The notes: generated by a model from the letters alone, not told the origin. Shown: positions 45,159-56,989, numbered from the stretch's first letter. The stretch is 64,000 nt of DNA from Nephrocerus scutellatus (GCA_947095585.1 OX352765.1:60877623-60941622); one strand, 5' to 3'. Made by a program: numbers and translations.

Positions 45159-45362
45159 TTGATCAAGAATTCTGAATTGCATCAGCGGAGCAAACACATC
45201 GACGTTCGGCTGCATTTCATCCGGCAGCTGTTTGAATCAAAGGTAATTCTCATCGATTACGTATGCAGTGAGGACCAGCTTGGAGACGTGTTTACAAAGC
45301 CATTGCCAATTCAGAAGTTTACCAAGAATATAGAGATATTGGGAATGAAAAATACGAAATAA
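45159..45362 (+). pseudogene. copia-type pol C-terminus (U6)
   Basis: Same 67-codon end, with Gln at the position that is Lys in U1-U4 (HFIRQL), shared with U5. TGTTGGAAT starts at 45373. Confidence 0.8.
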
Positions 45363-45519
45363 TTAGTGAGAGTGTTGGAATTGAATTATTCCTGTCTTTT
45401 TCATTCTCTCTTTCATTTTGCACGCTCATTGTGTTCTTTGTTTAGTCATTAGTTAGTCATAAGTACACCACAACAACGCAACAACGTTTTGAGGTGACAA
45501 CGTCTCACTCCAAGGTTTA

Positions 45520-46204
45520 AGGGGGTTCATGTTCATAAACTCAAATGTTAAATGTCACTATTTAACAGATGTTATGTTGCGTTTTTAACAGATGTTAGGG
45601 AACGTTTTTAACAGATAATAAGTTACTTTTTTAACAGATGTTATGTCAAACTTCTAATATCCACTGGGATTTGGTCATGAGGAACTAGAATTTTTTGAAC
45701 TAAGCAATTTCTCAAGCGATTCGTATGAAATTCAGTATGTGGGACTAAGATGCGACTATAACCTTGTTCCTATGGAAATTCTGGAATATGATCATTATGG
45801 TCTGGAATTTCTGGAACAATGCAATTTCTCCAGCGATTCGCATGCAATTCGCATGCAATTCAGAATGTAGGACTAAGATGTGACTATAAGATTTCTTCCT
45901 ATGGAAATTCTAGAATATGAATATTATGGTCTGGAATTTCTGGAGTAAATCAATTTATCAAGCGATTCGCATGAAATTCGGAATGTAGGACTAAGATGTG
46001 ACTATAAAATTTCTTACTATGGAGCTTCTGGAATATGATCATTACTGTCTGGAATTTCAGGAACAACGCAATTTTTTAAGCGATTCGCATGAAATTCGGA
46101 ATGCAGGACTAAGATGTGACTATAAAATTTCTTCCTATGAAAATTCTGGAATATGATCATTATGGTCTGGAATTTCGGGAACTAAGCAATTTCTCAAGTG
46201 ACTC
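45520..46204 (+). repeat. ~118-bp minisatellite and TAACAGATG cluster (U6)
   Basis: Counterpart of 6300-6985. Confidence 0.8.
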
Positions 46205-48040
46205 GTGCCTTTTAATTTAATCGTAATATTGGCAGACGTCAAAGAATTTCAATCCAACCGATCTATCGACGCAACTGCATTACTATGTTTGTGCAGTGAT
46301 ATGCAATAGTTAATATGTACCCACCTCACAATAAATTGTTATGAACATTATCAGCTTATAAATTATTTATTCTGTTGTATGTGATGTGATTGATGATCAT
46401 GTATGTGGTTTCAATAACATACAATAAAGCTCATAGCTTGAGTCGAATGAAGCAAACATATGCAGTAGTAGTAGGCTGCGGTCAAGAAATCAGCAGCTGC
46501 ACGGTTTATGCTGCATGTTGATCAAAAATTCACTTTTGCAGCCAATGCAGTAAAAAAATCCACTGCGCAGTTTACGCAGCCACTTTAAATTGGATGCAAA
46601 TATTAAATGTAAATGTCAAATTGTCGCCCTACAAGCAGACTGTAAGTCGGTTTGAAATGAAGCCGCAATTTCGTGCATACCGACTGCCTGCCATTTTTTT
46701 GTGCAGCACAAGTTGCGCAGCTATTTAATTCTTTACCGCAGCCGTAGTGATAGTTTAGTCTCTGTTCATTTTCTATCGGTGCTCGGCTCTGCACGTTCTA
46801 TCAACATTGCATAAAGTTATACAGTGCTCTCGTGTTTGGCGTGCTATAGAGAAAAAAAAGTTAAAAAAAAGAGGCATATAACAATGACAACCTGCTTACT
46901 TCCTTGCGACTATTTCCTTTTCTTTTCGCTTATCATATCCTCACTCATGTGTGCAGTAACTAGAGTAAATAACTCATCGACTAATTACAGAAATGAGAGA
47001 ACCATGCAAAAGAAATTTAATAATGAATAACTAGCCTGCATGTTTCAAAGCGACATTCTTCGATGCTCGTAAGATACCATTAACATGTGCAGCAGTCGTG
47101 ATCGAAGTTGAAAGCGACGTTCTTTAATCACTCCAACATTACGAAGAATTAATAACTCTTCCATCAAATTACATAATAAAAAGAGAACCAGATAAAACGA
47201 AGTTAACGGCGAATATTGTGTCTGCGCGTTTCAACCCGAAAAACATTTTGATGCATACTTCTATTTTCATACCATACCACTTCCCCAACAAATCAATCAC
47301 CCTCTCTCTCTCTACGGCTAATATGTTTAGTACTAGTAAATGTATTGAAACTCGAAAGTCCCCTTCGGTGCTCTGCTTACTCGTGCTCTTAGCCTTGCAG
47401 TTGCAACTTGCAACCCATATGGTTGCACGAAAAAGGCTCTGTGTTGTTTCTCTGCTTGCTTGCTTTCGGCTTTTCTTTACTAATTTATAAATTACAAAAT
47501 TTCTCAGTGAAGTAAATAGAGCGAGAAACGAAAGTTTTTGTAGTGAGAAACAGGAAATTTTTATATGGATTTAGCTCTCTTGTTTTCTTTTAAGCATGTG
47601 TTCTTAAAAAGCAAAACAGTTGGGCATTCTGTAGAGAAGGTTATGAGTGACAGTTTCTGTTGGTTCATTGTCTGCTTGTTCCCCTTCGGTTTTTTTAACT
47701 TTCTGTTCGTCTTCTATCTTTATATAACAGACGGTTCGCCATTCACTTCTTATTAAATTAACTATGCTTATCATTGTACTGACTGTATACTAATACAAAA
47801 TCAAACAGTAATCTTTAATATACGGTTCATTTCTCATTGTTTATAGAATAATGACTCTGAAATATCCTTTCAGTACCATACGGTACCTTTCCACATATAC
47901 ACTTTTGTTTATAATGATAATATGATAACAACACTTTCTATAAAAATATGGAAGTGATATGGCCTCAGGTTAAAGAAATTACATGGAAGATTCTAACCAT
48001 TATAAGTTAGTTTTTTATATTTTATAATATTAACGAAAAC
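46205..48040 (+). other. Unrecognised central segment (U6)
   Basis: Counterpart of 1771-3623. It keeps the CTGTATACTAATACAAAATC stretch, like U1 and U4. The Helentron-leader-like module is at about 47518-47650. Confidence 0.5.
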
Positions 48041-48201
48041 AGCTTTAGACCTATCTTCGGACGTACCGATCAATTCAAAGAATCCTTCTTTAGCCGCTCA
48101 TACATTTTTGGAATTAATTGCCCGACTCTGTATTTCCGCATGTGTATGATATTCAGTTATTTAAGATACATGTGATTATGGCTTGGCAAAGTTTATATTG
48201 A
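48041..48201 (+). pseudogene. LINE RT C-terminal tail (U6)
   Basis: Same fragment. One T is lost in the CATTTTTGG run, which shifts the frame before WN. Confidence 0.6.
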
Positions 48202-48646
48202 AATTACCGTGCAATATAATTAGTATTTTACCCTAATTGTTTTTGGCCAATAAAGCTGCACCCTCTGAAGTATACTCGTATGCCGTCTAAACGTCACTAT
48301 AGACCATCTGAGCCCGTAAACCAAAATCCTCTCTAGAGAAGTAGTAGTATAGTATAGTGACTGTTGGTTGGTTATCTGTTCAACTCATATTTCATTACTA
48401 ATTGAATTGAATTAAAAGTTTTAAACGTTTTATAAAAAAATAATCTTGAAAACTAGATATACACTTTTATTTAAGTTAAATGTACATACATAAAAATTAA
48501 ATATAATTAAATAAAAAAATAAAAAATAAACAGTGCAGTGTCAGTAAATGTTTGTAACCGTTGTCACGCTCAAAACGACACAGCCTACCCTGCTCTTTTT
48601 TCTTATTAAAACATATTGAAGTATTTTTTTTTGTTGTGTTTTATTT
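48202..48646 (+). other. AT-rich segment without a gene (U6)
   Basis: LINE 3' UTR and T-run site. About 18 bp around CCTCGCGGCCGTGTAG are deleted relative to other units. Confidence 0.7.
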
Positions 48647-49934
48647 TACTCAAAACCACTGATAACTTCCAATAGTTCTTTATATACTTCTATATTTTAT
48701 ATTTCCTCTGTGATTATTTCTGAGATGTTCATTTTTAATGATTTCAACTAGTTCTTCTTCGTCTATAAAATCTTTAAAAAATTTGTTAGTTCTAATAATT
48801 TTTAATTGTCTTTGTTCTGCGAAATCTTTTTTATAAACGTCTTCTAATATTTTAATAAAATCTTCGTTATCTATATAGACACATTTTAAAGTTTTCGGGT
48901 TAAAGTGTGTATATAGGAGTACTAATGCTGTTTCTTCGTCTAGGGATTTAATGCTAATAACTTTTCTATTTTTGTTAAAAATCTTTAATTGTTTTATTCG
49001 TAATGACCCGGAATTAGTTTTAAAAACTGGTATTTGTGTTTTGAATATATTTAAAGGAGATGTACTGAATGGAAATGTATCAGATTTGTTTTCTTCATTT
49101 CTTTCTGTAAGATTTATTTCTATTCTAGAAAGGGAGTTTGCGTTCTAATTTTTTGTTCCTTTTTTATAAACGATTTCATAATCAAATTCTGATAATTTTA
49201 ATCTCCATCTTACAAGTTTAGAATTGTGTTCTTTGATTGAAAAAAGGCAAGTTCTGTTTCGATTGTAAATTTACGTCCAAAAAGGTATGATCTGAAATAT
49301 TTTGATGACCAAACAATTGCTAATAGTTCTTTTTCAATAGTACTATAATTTATTTCATGTTAATTTAATGTTCTGCTAGCGTAACAAATTGGTTGATTAT
49401 TTTGGGAAAGTATTGCGCCTAATGCATAATTACTAGCATCTGTTGTAAGGGTAAATTTTTTAGTATTTTATATTTGAAATATCTATTTTAGTACTCTTTT
49501 TTAAGAATAGTGTCATTGGTTTTGCTATTAATGAATAGTCTTTACTGACTTTTCTGTAATAACCAGTGAGTCCTACGAATTGTTTGATTCGTTTTGTAAT
49601 TTTGGGTATTGGAAATTTGTTCATTCAATTTTTTCACTATATGACCAAGAAATTCTGTTTCTTTCTTTAGAAACTCTGATTTATCTAGTTGAATTTTTAA
49701 ATTTGCTTTTCTTAAACAGTTAAATATTAAATTAATTGAATTAATATGCTCTAAACAAATCCAGATAGACTAAACAAATCTTATTGATATAATCTTTTAA
49801 GATTTCATAATGTCCTCCTTCCACGTTAAAAGCTGTTTTATAAATATCTTTTTCCTCAATTTCTATTTGATGAAATCCCTTTGCTAAGTCAAGGGTTGTG
49901 AAATACTGGCATCTGCCCAGTTAATCTAATATAT
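48647..49934 (-). pseudogene. Antisense Gypsy RT/RNase H/integrase-start fragment (U6, least decayed)
   Basis: It has Leu codons at both positions where other units have stops: [11 protein letters not shown] (TTA near 49420) and [11 protein letters not shown] (TTA near 49888). The internal RT deletion (no YxDD block) is shared by all units, so it predates amplification. A small insertion (GTACTGAAT) lies near 49062. Confidence 0.85.
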
Positions 49935-50695
49935 TGTTACGAAAAGTAGTTAGTAGCGCATATAATAGAATTAGAATCCTAAGATAAATCGCAATGTAAA
50001 TACTGCATACTTAAAATAAGCAAATGCTACGAAAAGTAGTTGGTTCGAATCCTAGATAAATCACAATGTACTAAAAATAAGTACTAAAAATTAGAACTAA
50101 GATAATACTGCATACTAAAAATAAGCACTCTTATGTAGCATACTTTTAGGCGGTAAGACTTTAGATTATTTAAAATTTGAAATGTAACCGCCTGCAAGAT
50201 TAAATCATTGTGTACTGGTCAAACAAGTAGTCAAACCGGTTGTGCGGTTTGCCCGGTTTTTGTAAAAGAACAGGATTGAACATGAAGTCTATTTTTAGAA
50301 GATGACTCATTACATATAAGTGGCATTAGTTGTAAATAAGGAAATAGGGCTACAATTTTCTGGTCTTTTCCCGATATTTCTGTCTAAAATATTGGAAGTT
50401 CTTGGAAGCTTTTGATTGAGTATAAATAGAGGCCTTAGGCCGAAGTAAGATCATTAGTTAATTGGAATTTAACCAGTGAAGTTATAAAAGTTCTTGCAAG
50501 GCGATTAAGCTACTACCTAAGAGAATTATTGTAAAGTAAAAGTATTATAAGTGTTCTTGTGTTTTCACCAGTATAAATTGTGAACTTGTGTTATTATTAC
50601 TAGTTGTTATTTCTAAATTAATAGACTTGTGTTGTGTTATATTTGCAAAATCCTTTACGAACTCGAAAGCCTGAATTTCGCAACAATTGGTGTCA
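49935..50695 (+). mobile_element. U7: 5' LTR of the parental tRNA-Leu Gypsy element (761 bp)
   Basis: Starts TGTTACGAAA and ends TTTCGCAACA. TATAAATA is at 50421-50428 and the B-box word at 50042-50052. The primer-binding site follows at 50698-50716 (TGGTGTCAGAAGTGGCATT). Unlike U1-U6, the sequence continues into a repeated leader (three GACAATAAA...TTTTGCAAAT blocks) and the element's own gag. Confidence 0.9.
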
Positions 50696-50884
50696 GAAGT
50701 GGCATTTTGCAAATCGCGAGACAATAAAATTTTGCAAATAGTGTAAATGGAGAGACAATAAAATTTTGCAAATTGTGAGACAGTAAATTTTGCAATCCGT
50801 TGAACAATAAATTAATTTTGCTAATTTTCAGACAGAAAATAAATTAAGTGAAATTTTACAAACAGATAAATAGTAAATAACAAA

Positions 50885-52626
50885 ATGGAGAGGGCAGTGA
50901 ACATTAAATCCTATAGCTCCCAGGAGCTTAAAGAAGAGCTTGGAAGGCGAGGTCTAAGCACCGCAGGAGATAAGCAAGAGCTATGTCTCCGATTACAGCA
51001 AGCCGTCAAAGGGGAAAAGCAGCAAGCCGGTGAACTGTTTTCAATCGAGACGGAGTTAGTCGAGCGAAAAACGGCTACTTCGAAAGAAAAGGGTGGTGTG
51101 CCAAACATGGAGGCGATGTTGCAAGTTCTAATGCAACAAATGAGTAGCAAGTTTGACCAGCAGAGAGAACAAATGCAGCGGCAAAGTGAACAAAGTGAAG
51201 AGTTAAGAAAATACTTGAATTCTCAAATGAAGCAGCAAAATGAGCTTGCTGTTCAAGCTGGACCGGCAAAGTGAACAATCGCAGAAACAGAATCAAGAGA
51301 TTAAAAAAACAACCCATAAAAATTAAAATTTTCGTGTAAATTCTCTAATTCATACACAAAGTTTGATATATAAAGTGTTGTCCGTCGGATATACACTCGC
51401 GTATACAATTTTAAGACAATCGGCAACTTTTTTTAAACAAAATTTGTATGAGTGCCCCCGAACCCGGGGCCCGATCACTCCAAAATATTTACAAAAAGTG
51501 TTGTCCATCGGAGATACACACGTGTATTAAATTTGAAGAAAATCGGGTACTTCTTTTTAAAAAAATTTGTATAGGTGCCCCCCGGCCCCGTGGATCGAGG
51601 GGCCCCAAATTTTAATAGAAAGTGTTGTCATGGGAGCTACACATGTGTGCAAAATTTCAATAAAATCTGACTTTAGAAAGTGGGTTAAAAATTGATCACA
51701 AGATTTGGTGTGCCAGCCAGCCACGGGCAAGTGAATTTAAAAAGAGTTGCTTCAGCAAAAGCAAAAATCGCAGCAGCTATCACAGTAACAGAGTCAGGAG
51801 AATAAACAATGAATTTAAAATTGAGTTCCAAGTTAAACGAGAAGTTGGAACAGCAAAGTCAAGGTCTGAAGAAAGATTTGAATTTTCAAATAAGTGACAA
51901 GTGAAAGAATTGGATCGACAAAATAAGCAGCAGAGCGAAGAACTAAAAAAAGAATTGGATCAGCAAGATCAGCAGGTAAATTCCAAACTTACCGTTACAG
52001 CAAATTCAACATTTTGAGAAACAAAGCCAAGAACTGAAGAAGGAATTGAAAATCGATCAACAAAATCAGAAGCTGGAAAAACTAAAATGTGAAATAAATG
52101 AAGTTCAAGCAACATTTCAAGAAGAAGTGAAAACCCTCGAGACAAACATTACTGGAAAAGTGAGTGGCCTGGAAGGAAAAATTAAAGAGTTTGAGACCCT
52201 GTTGTATAGTCGTACCCAATTTGTCAGGTAAAGCCCTCAACAAAACAGTCCTAGAGTCATTCCAGAATCTTCTAGCAAACAGAAAGGAATATTAACGTCT
52301 CCTGGGTTCAGTGGTGAGACAGCATTTGAAAATTTCAAAGTCCTGTTTGGAGCTGCGGTACAACATAATGGATGGGGTGCTGAAGAACAGTTAGATTGCG
52401 CAAATTGGAAACTGAGAACATCACACAAATAGAAGCCCTCATTGATGAAAAGATTAGAAAACCAAAGATTGGACGCTTCCAGAATGACGGGACTTACACA
52501 TTAAATTCCTGTCCAAAATGTTTTAGATGCCAGAAACCTGGACATTTCATGCGCGACTGCAAGGAACCAAGACCGGCACAAACTACAATGCAACTGATGA
52601 ATCGTGTCAAGAGGCCTGAAAATTAA
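50885..52626 (+). pseudogene. gag: Gag of the tRNA-Leu Gypsy element (SAP domain, coiled coil, CCHC)
   Basis: The ATG at 50885 opens MERAVNIKSYSSQELKEELG. Residues ~9-45 (KEELGRRGLSTAGDKQELCL) form a SAP-like DNA-binding domain, as found at the start of Gag in a group of arthropod Gypsy elements. A Gln/Glu-rich coiled coil follows, cut by a TGA (51272) and by the inserted element, and resumes at 51746-52230. The Gag core appears as TSPGFSGETAFENFKVLFGA, then QHNGWGAEEQLDC, in a third frame. CFRCQKPGHFMRDC (about 52519-52560) is a perfect C-x2-C-x4-H-x4-C zinc knuckle. At least four breaks make it a pseudogene. Confidence 0.8.
51310..51738 (-). mobile_element. Short T-run-inserted non-autonomous element (copy 3, minus)
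   Basis: Reverse-oriented copy of 40757-41247, flanked by A-runs (GATTAAAAAAA and AAAAAGAG). It carries three ~110-bp blocks instead of two, each with AAAGTGTTGTCC and a GCCCC-rich box, and lacks the (TG)n part. Confidence 0.75.
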
Positions 52627-52741
52627 CGGAAGATAGGCGCATCACAAATAAATGAGGTGCAGCAGCCAGCTTATCTCGTTGCTGCAGACCAGGAAAATTA
52701 AGTTAAGAAGAGGAGAGACAGCCCCAAGGTCACAACAAGGT

Positions 52742-53030
52742 GTGTTAGAAGGAAAACCCTGTACGTTTACCTTGGACACAGGAGCTTCCAGATCAGTTGT
52801 AAATCCTAAAGTGGTGTCCAAAGGTTAAGTGGAAAAAGGATTTCGTTATAATATGAGGACAGCGGCGGGTGAAGTTGCAGCAATTAAAGGAGAGTGTTCC
52901 TGTAGTATCAGTTTGGGAGGAATACGGTTTTTTCATCGTTTTATTGTTGCCAGGATTACAGATGAATGCATATTGGGCTTGGATTTCATGACAGAGCACG
53001 AGATGTCCCTTGACTTGAAGAACCCATGTT
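52742..53030 (+). pseudogene. pol: Aspartic protease of the tRNA-Leu Gypsy element
   Basis: CTFTLDTGASRSVVNP has the Asp-Thr-Gly-Ala active site. After a stop (TAA near 52827) the domain continues as GIRFFHRFIVARITDECILG, then LDFM, the usual I-L-G-x-D-F end. Confidence 0.75.
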
Positions 53031-53469
53031 AAAATGGCGTAATGTGGAAGTACCCCTGTAAATAAACGACAACCGACAATTGGCGGTCTAAAAATAATCA
53101 CTGAAGAAAAAGTGGAGATACCACCGATGTGCGAGAAAATCATCTATTGCTAGGTGAACGGTGATCTTGGGGACAGTAACGTAGGAATAGTGGAGCTAAC
53201 CAATTTCAACAAGAACGGACTATTATGCGGAAGAAATCTACCTAGTGGATTTCCAGCCCAAGATACCAGTGAGAATAATGAACGTTAGCCCATCACCGAA
53301 GGTAATAAGAGAAGGAACAGTCATTGGCAAGACACAGGGAGTAAGCTGTATCGCAAACTGTTAGCCTGTAAAAGTAAAAAATACGCCACTAGCTCTGGAA
53401 AGGAAGCAGATAATTCATTCGCTATGTAACCATCTTCCAGCAGCGTAGCAAGAAGCAACAGAAAAGGCG

Positions 53470-54010
53470 CTAGAGCAATTTGCTGACGTTTTTGCTGTCA
53501 ACGACAACGACATGGAATCAGAGAGAAGTCCAAAAGCCCATGGAGCTCACCTGTAGTACTTGTTCAAAAGAAATATGGTTCAACGAGATTTTGTGTAGAA
53601 TATCGGAAACCGAACGATGTCACCAAGAAGGATAGCTATCCATTACCACGTATAGACGACACGTTGGACACCTAATCGGGAGCCAGAATCTTAAGTACAT
53701 TGGATCTGAAAAGCGGATACTGGCAGGTAGCAATTCATGACAACGACAAGGAGAAGACAGCATTTACTGCGGGAAACGGCTTGTATCTATTTTCTGTAAT
53801 GCCGTTTGGTTTATGCAACGCTCCTGCAACGTTCAAACGGTTGATGGAGCATATTTTGCGAGGCCTTAGCTGGACATGTCTAGTCTATTTGGATGACATC
53901 ATTTTTTTGGTCGCACATTTAATGAGCACCTGAATAATCTTCGGCAAATTCTGGAAACCATAAAAGCAGCAGGATTAAAGTTGAGTCCGCCAAAATGTAG
54001 CCTTTGTGCT
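53470..54010 (+). pseudogene. pol: Reverse transcriptase of the tRNA-Leu Gypsy element
   Basis: SPWSSPVVLVQKKYGSTRFC, VEYRKPNDVTKKDSYPLPRI, then [36 protein letters not shown] and [10 protein letters not shown] (catalytic YLDD). Frameshifts lie before SPWSS and after DDII, and there is a stop before SGARIL. The style is of the mdg3/412-like Gypsy lineages. Confidence 0.85.
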
Positions 54011-54391
54011 TAACTTGGCAGATGTTGCACAAAGCTTTACTGAGAAGAACCAAAAGTTGCAATGGTCGAGCGAGCACCAAAAATCATTCGAATTGCTAAA
54101 GGGAAAGCAGGCAGGAGAACCCTTCATTCTGCACATTGATGCGAGCAATACGGGAATGGGAGCGGTTCTATCGCAGAGTTAAGAAGGAAAGCAGCCGTTC
54201 GCTTTCTAAGCCCGAGAAGATCTACTGCGTGACGCGTAGAGAATTGCTAGCTGTTGTCGATAGCGTCAAACACTTCCACAAGTACCTATATGGTCAAGAA
54301 TTTCTTCTTCGAACTGACCATGCAGCACTCAAGTGGTTAATGCAGTTCCGGGAACCTGAAGTTCAAGTGGCCATATGGATCGAACGACTTC
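54011..54391 (+). pseudogene. pol: RNase H of the tRNA-Leu Gypsy element
   Basis: LHIDASNTGMGAVL, then (frame-shifted) YCVTRRELLAVVDSVKHFHK and FLLRTDHAALKWLMQFREPE. The catalytic Asp/Glu/Asp are recognisable in two frames. It is interrupted by the 206-bp duplication. Confidence 0.8.
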
Positions 54392-54803
54392 AGTCAGAAC
54401 AGAGCATCGAAAAGGAATGCTGCACAATAAGGCTGACAGGTTATTCAGAAGACCTGTGCACCCCAATGCAAACACTGAACAAGGCAAGAAAACAAGAAGT
54501 GATCTGAAGTAGTTGCACAAATGAGAATACAAGTCGAAGATCGCTGAACAAAAGAGCAGCTAAGGGAGGGACAGGTGCGCGATGATTCAATTGCTCCAGT
54601 CAGAACAGAGCATCGAAAAGGAATGCTGCACAAAAAGGCCGACAGGTTATCCAGAAGACCTGTGCACCCCAATGCAAACACTGAACAAGGCAAGAAAACC
54701 AGAAGTGATCTGAAGTAGTTGCACAAATGAGAATACAAGTCGAAGATCGCTGAACAAAAGAGCAGCTAAGGGAGGGACAGGTGCGCGATGATTCAATTGC
54801 TCC
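54392..54803 (+). repeat. 206-bp tandem duplication
   Basis: The two copies, 54392-54597 and 54598-54803, begin AGTCAGAACAGAGCATCG and differ by a handful of bases. It expands the RNase H/integrase linker. Confidence 0.85.
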
Positions 54804-54837
54804 AATATTTCAATGGATGGAGCAAGGTAAAAGACCG

Positions 54838-55262
54838 GAGTGGCACAAGATTGCAAAAGCAAGTCCTACAGTAAAAAGTTACTGGGCTCATTGAGATTGG
54901 AAGATGGACTACTGGTAAGGCAATGGGAATCGGCTGATGGTCAAAGCACAAAATCACAGATTGTGCTACCAACGAATCGGGTCAAAGAAGTTCTGCAAGA
55001 ATTACTTAGTGGGACATCAGGAGCACATTTGGGCGTTAATAAGACGCTAGATAAAGTAAGGAACCGCTTCTATTGGGTCAATTGTCGAACGTGTGACATG
55101 TGCGCAGCAAGCAAAGGGCCGCAACCAAAAACTAGGGAAAAAATGCAACAGTGCAATGTTGGAGCACCATTTTAGCGGGTGGCAATGGACATAGCTGGAC
55201 CATTCCCAGAAACAAGATATGGAAATCGCTACATACTCGTGTGCATTGATTACTTCAGTATG
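54838..55262 (+). pseudogene. pol: Integrase N-terminal part of the tRNA-Leu Gypsy element
   Basis: IVLPTNRVKEVLQELL, then GAHLGVNKTLDKVRNRFYW and CRTCDMCAASKGP give the HHCC finger (the second His-x-x-x-His element is clear). A TAG at 55173 precedes RVAMDIAGPFPETRYGNRYI, then VCIDYFS, the start of the catalytic core with its first Asp. The sequence then turns into unrelated AT-rich DNA. Confidence 0.8.
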
Positions 55263-55697
55263 TGCCTATGCCTATACATAGAATATATACATAGAATACC
55301 ATTTCCTGATAATTTTATATTTTTGGTTTTTTTTTTGTTATAAGTATTTTCTTGTTAGGTAAGTCATATAAACGAGGTTTGACCAACAAAGAAAAAAGAC
55401 GCCAGCGAAGACGTGTGTGACATGGCATTAGTTACAAATAGAAATGAGTAAATTGACGGAGTTCTTTTGAAAGAAAAAGTCTAGACTTTCTGGAACAAAT
55501 TTTTTTCCTATTAACCGCTAAACATAAGAGTTGGTAGTTTTGTGTGTACCTATATACTAAACAGAGCAAAGTAAAGGATAGACTATATGACTAGATTTTG
55601 TGAACATTATCACAGCTAAATACATGTAAGAAATAAAAGCATTTATGTAGAACTTAGGACTTTGGAAAATCTATATACAGGGTGTCCCATAATTCGT
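55263..55697. other. AT-rich intergenic segment
   Basis: I recognise no gene. It contains tandem CCTATGCCTATACATAGAAT-like words near 55267 and ends with CAGGGTGTCCCATAATT, just before the large duplication begins. Confidence 0.6.
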
Positions 55698-55698
55698 G

Positions 55699-56985
55699 CA
55701 CAATAATTTGGGAAATGATTCATGGGTATATTTCAAGAAAAAAATCATTCCACATTAAGGGTCTCCAATGTTGACATCACTTGTCGGCGAGTTAAGAAAA
55801 AGCTTACTTTGGTGTACCCTGACCCATGCTAACGGAAATTGCTCTGTTTATAGAATGGAAGAAACTTCGTTTAGGACTTTATTTTTAGAAGAAATACTAG
55901 CCTTTGTAACTGCGTTTAAATGATATCTTGTTTGAGTGTTCAGATATCCAACTTCAATGCCTGTTCCAGTTTTCTTGTCCATGCTAATTTTTGGCTATGT
56001 TAAATTTTTTCTAGGAAATGAGTAATAAACAAAAATTTTATTACTTTTTTCTTACGAACGCTATAATAATAGAAATAAAAATTAACTACAAGTTTGCGGT
56101 CCGTCCAGATAATTTATGTGTATGATTGTACCAAACGAACTCTGGAACGCCTTGACCAATTTTAACCAAACTTGCTGGTATACATATTACTTATTACCTG
56201 GAATCAACATAGCAGGGGAGGTTATCAGCTTTGGTTACCAATATTAGTGTTGATTCTACAATTTTCGGTGTCGCTTTAATTATTATCATTCAATTTAGGG
56301 TTAACGTCAGAACTGCAGCATCATTTCTAATTCTGATTCTCAAAACATAAATATTAAAGAAATGAGCATTTCTTAAAGTTACATTTGGGCTGGCGACATA
56401 CACAGTTGTTCGATTTTCAGCACATGTAGGTCCAATAGATTTAGAAAATCGTAAAAAAAGAGAACCGAAATTTTGTGCGGATCTCAGTTTCTGAGGGCCT
56501 TCGTGTGGCGTTTAGCGTATGGTACAAAAGGCGGGTGTGAAATATATTATTATCACGTGTAATACCCTAGAGAAAATATGGATGTCTTACAGTCATTATT
56601 CTTATCAGCGATCTCAAAAAGTACGGGATCTACACTAACATCGGTTGTTCTAGATTATTTTTTGCATATATTCCCCTTCCTACCAGCACTAATAGAAATG
56701 ATAGTGGTGTATTTTAAGTAATATGTGTACTAACAACTAACAAGTTTAGTTAAAATTGAGTAAGGCGCTCCACAGTTATGCTAGAACAAAAACACATACA
56801 TACATATATTTATTTATATATACTCCTATAGAAAATATTCAAGAAATTATTTTGTCTGCAAGAATTTTATCAGTAAGACCCAAAGACTAAGACCAAGTCT
56901 CAGGCTGCAAGACCAAGACTAATGGCACGATGCAAGACCAAGACCAAGATCCAGTTTCTTTTCGAGATGATCGTTATCGAGTTGT
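55699..56985. other. Unrecognised repeat DNA (copy A)
   Basis: No coding sequence was found. A stretch around 56095-56210 (GTCCGTCCAG, ACTCTGGAACGCCTTGACC, AACTTGCTGGTATACATATT, TTACCTGGAATC) has the look of an interspersed insect repeat. AAGACCAAGAC-type simple repeats occur at 56875-56955. Confidence 0.5.
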
Positions 56986-56989
56986 AGCT

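Larger units (their letters stand above)
1..50697 (+). repeat. Tandem array of a ~5.9-kb composite TE unit (U1-U6)
   Basis: Six head-to-tail units share one order of fragments. Taking the LTR start as unit start, they are U1 1-5023 (entered mid-LTR), U2 5024-10692, U3 10693-16583, U4 16584-22048, U5 22049-43952 and U6 43953-49934. A seventh LTR follows at 49935. U2 and U3 look nearly identical by eye, with mostly single-base differences and small indels. U1 and U4 lose the RT part of the antisense Gypsy fragment and the next LTR start. U5 lacks about 3.1 kb and carries all the nested insertions. Every unit is itself a chimera of at least four TE families, so assembly of the chimera preceded amplification. 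An assembly artefact is unlikely because the copies differ in private indels and nested insertions. Confidence 0.9.
49935..55262 (+). mobile_element. Degenerate Gypsy element (SAP-gag type) following its 5' LTR
   Basis: LTR, tRNA-Leu PBS, gag, protease, RT, RNase H and integrase occur in order on the plus strand, with many stops. The element is interrupted by a short non-autonomous element (51310-51738) and breaks off within the integrase core. A Gypsy-type integrase C-terminus reappears at 58024, but I cannot show that it belongs to the same copy. No 3' LTR is seen in the window. Confidence 0.85.
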
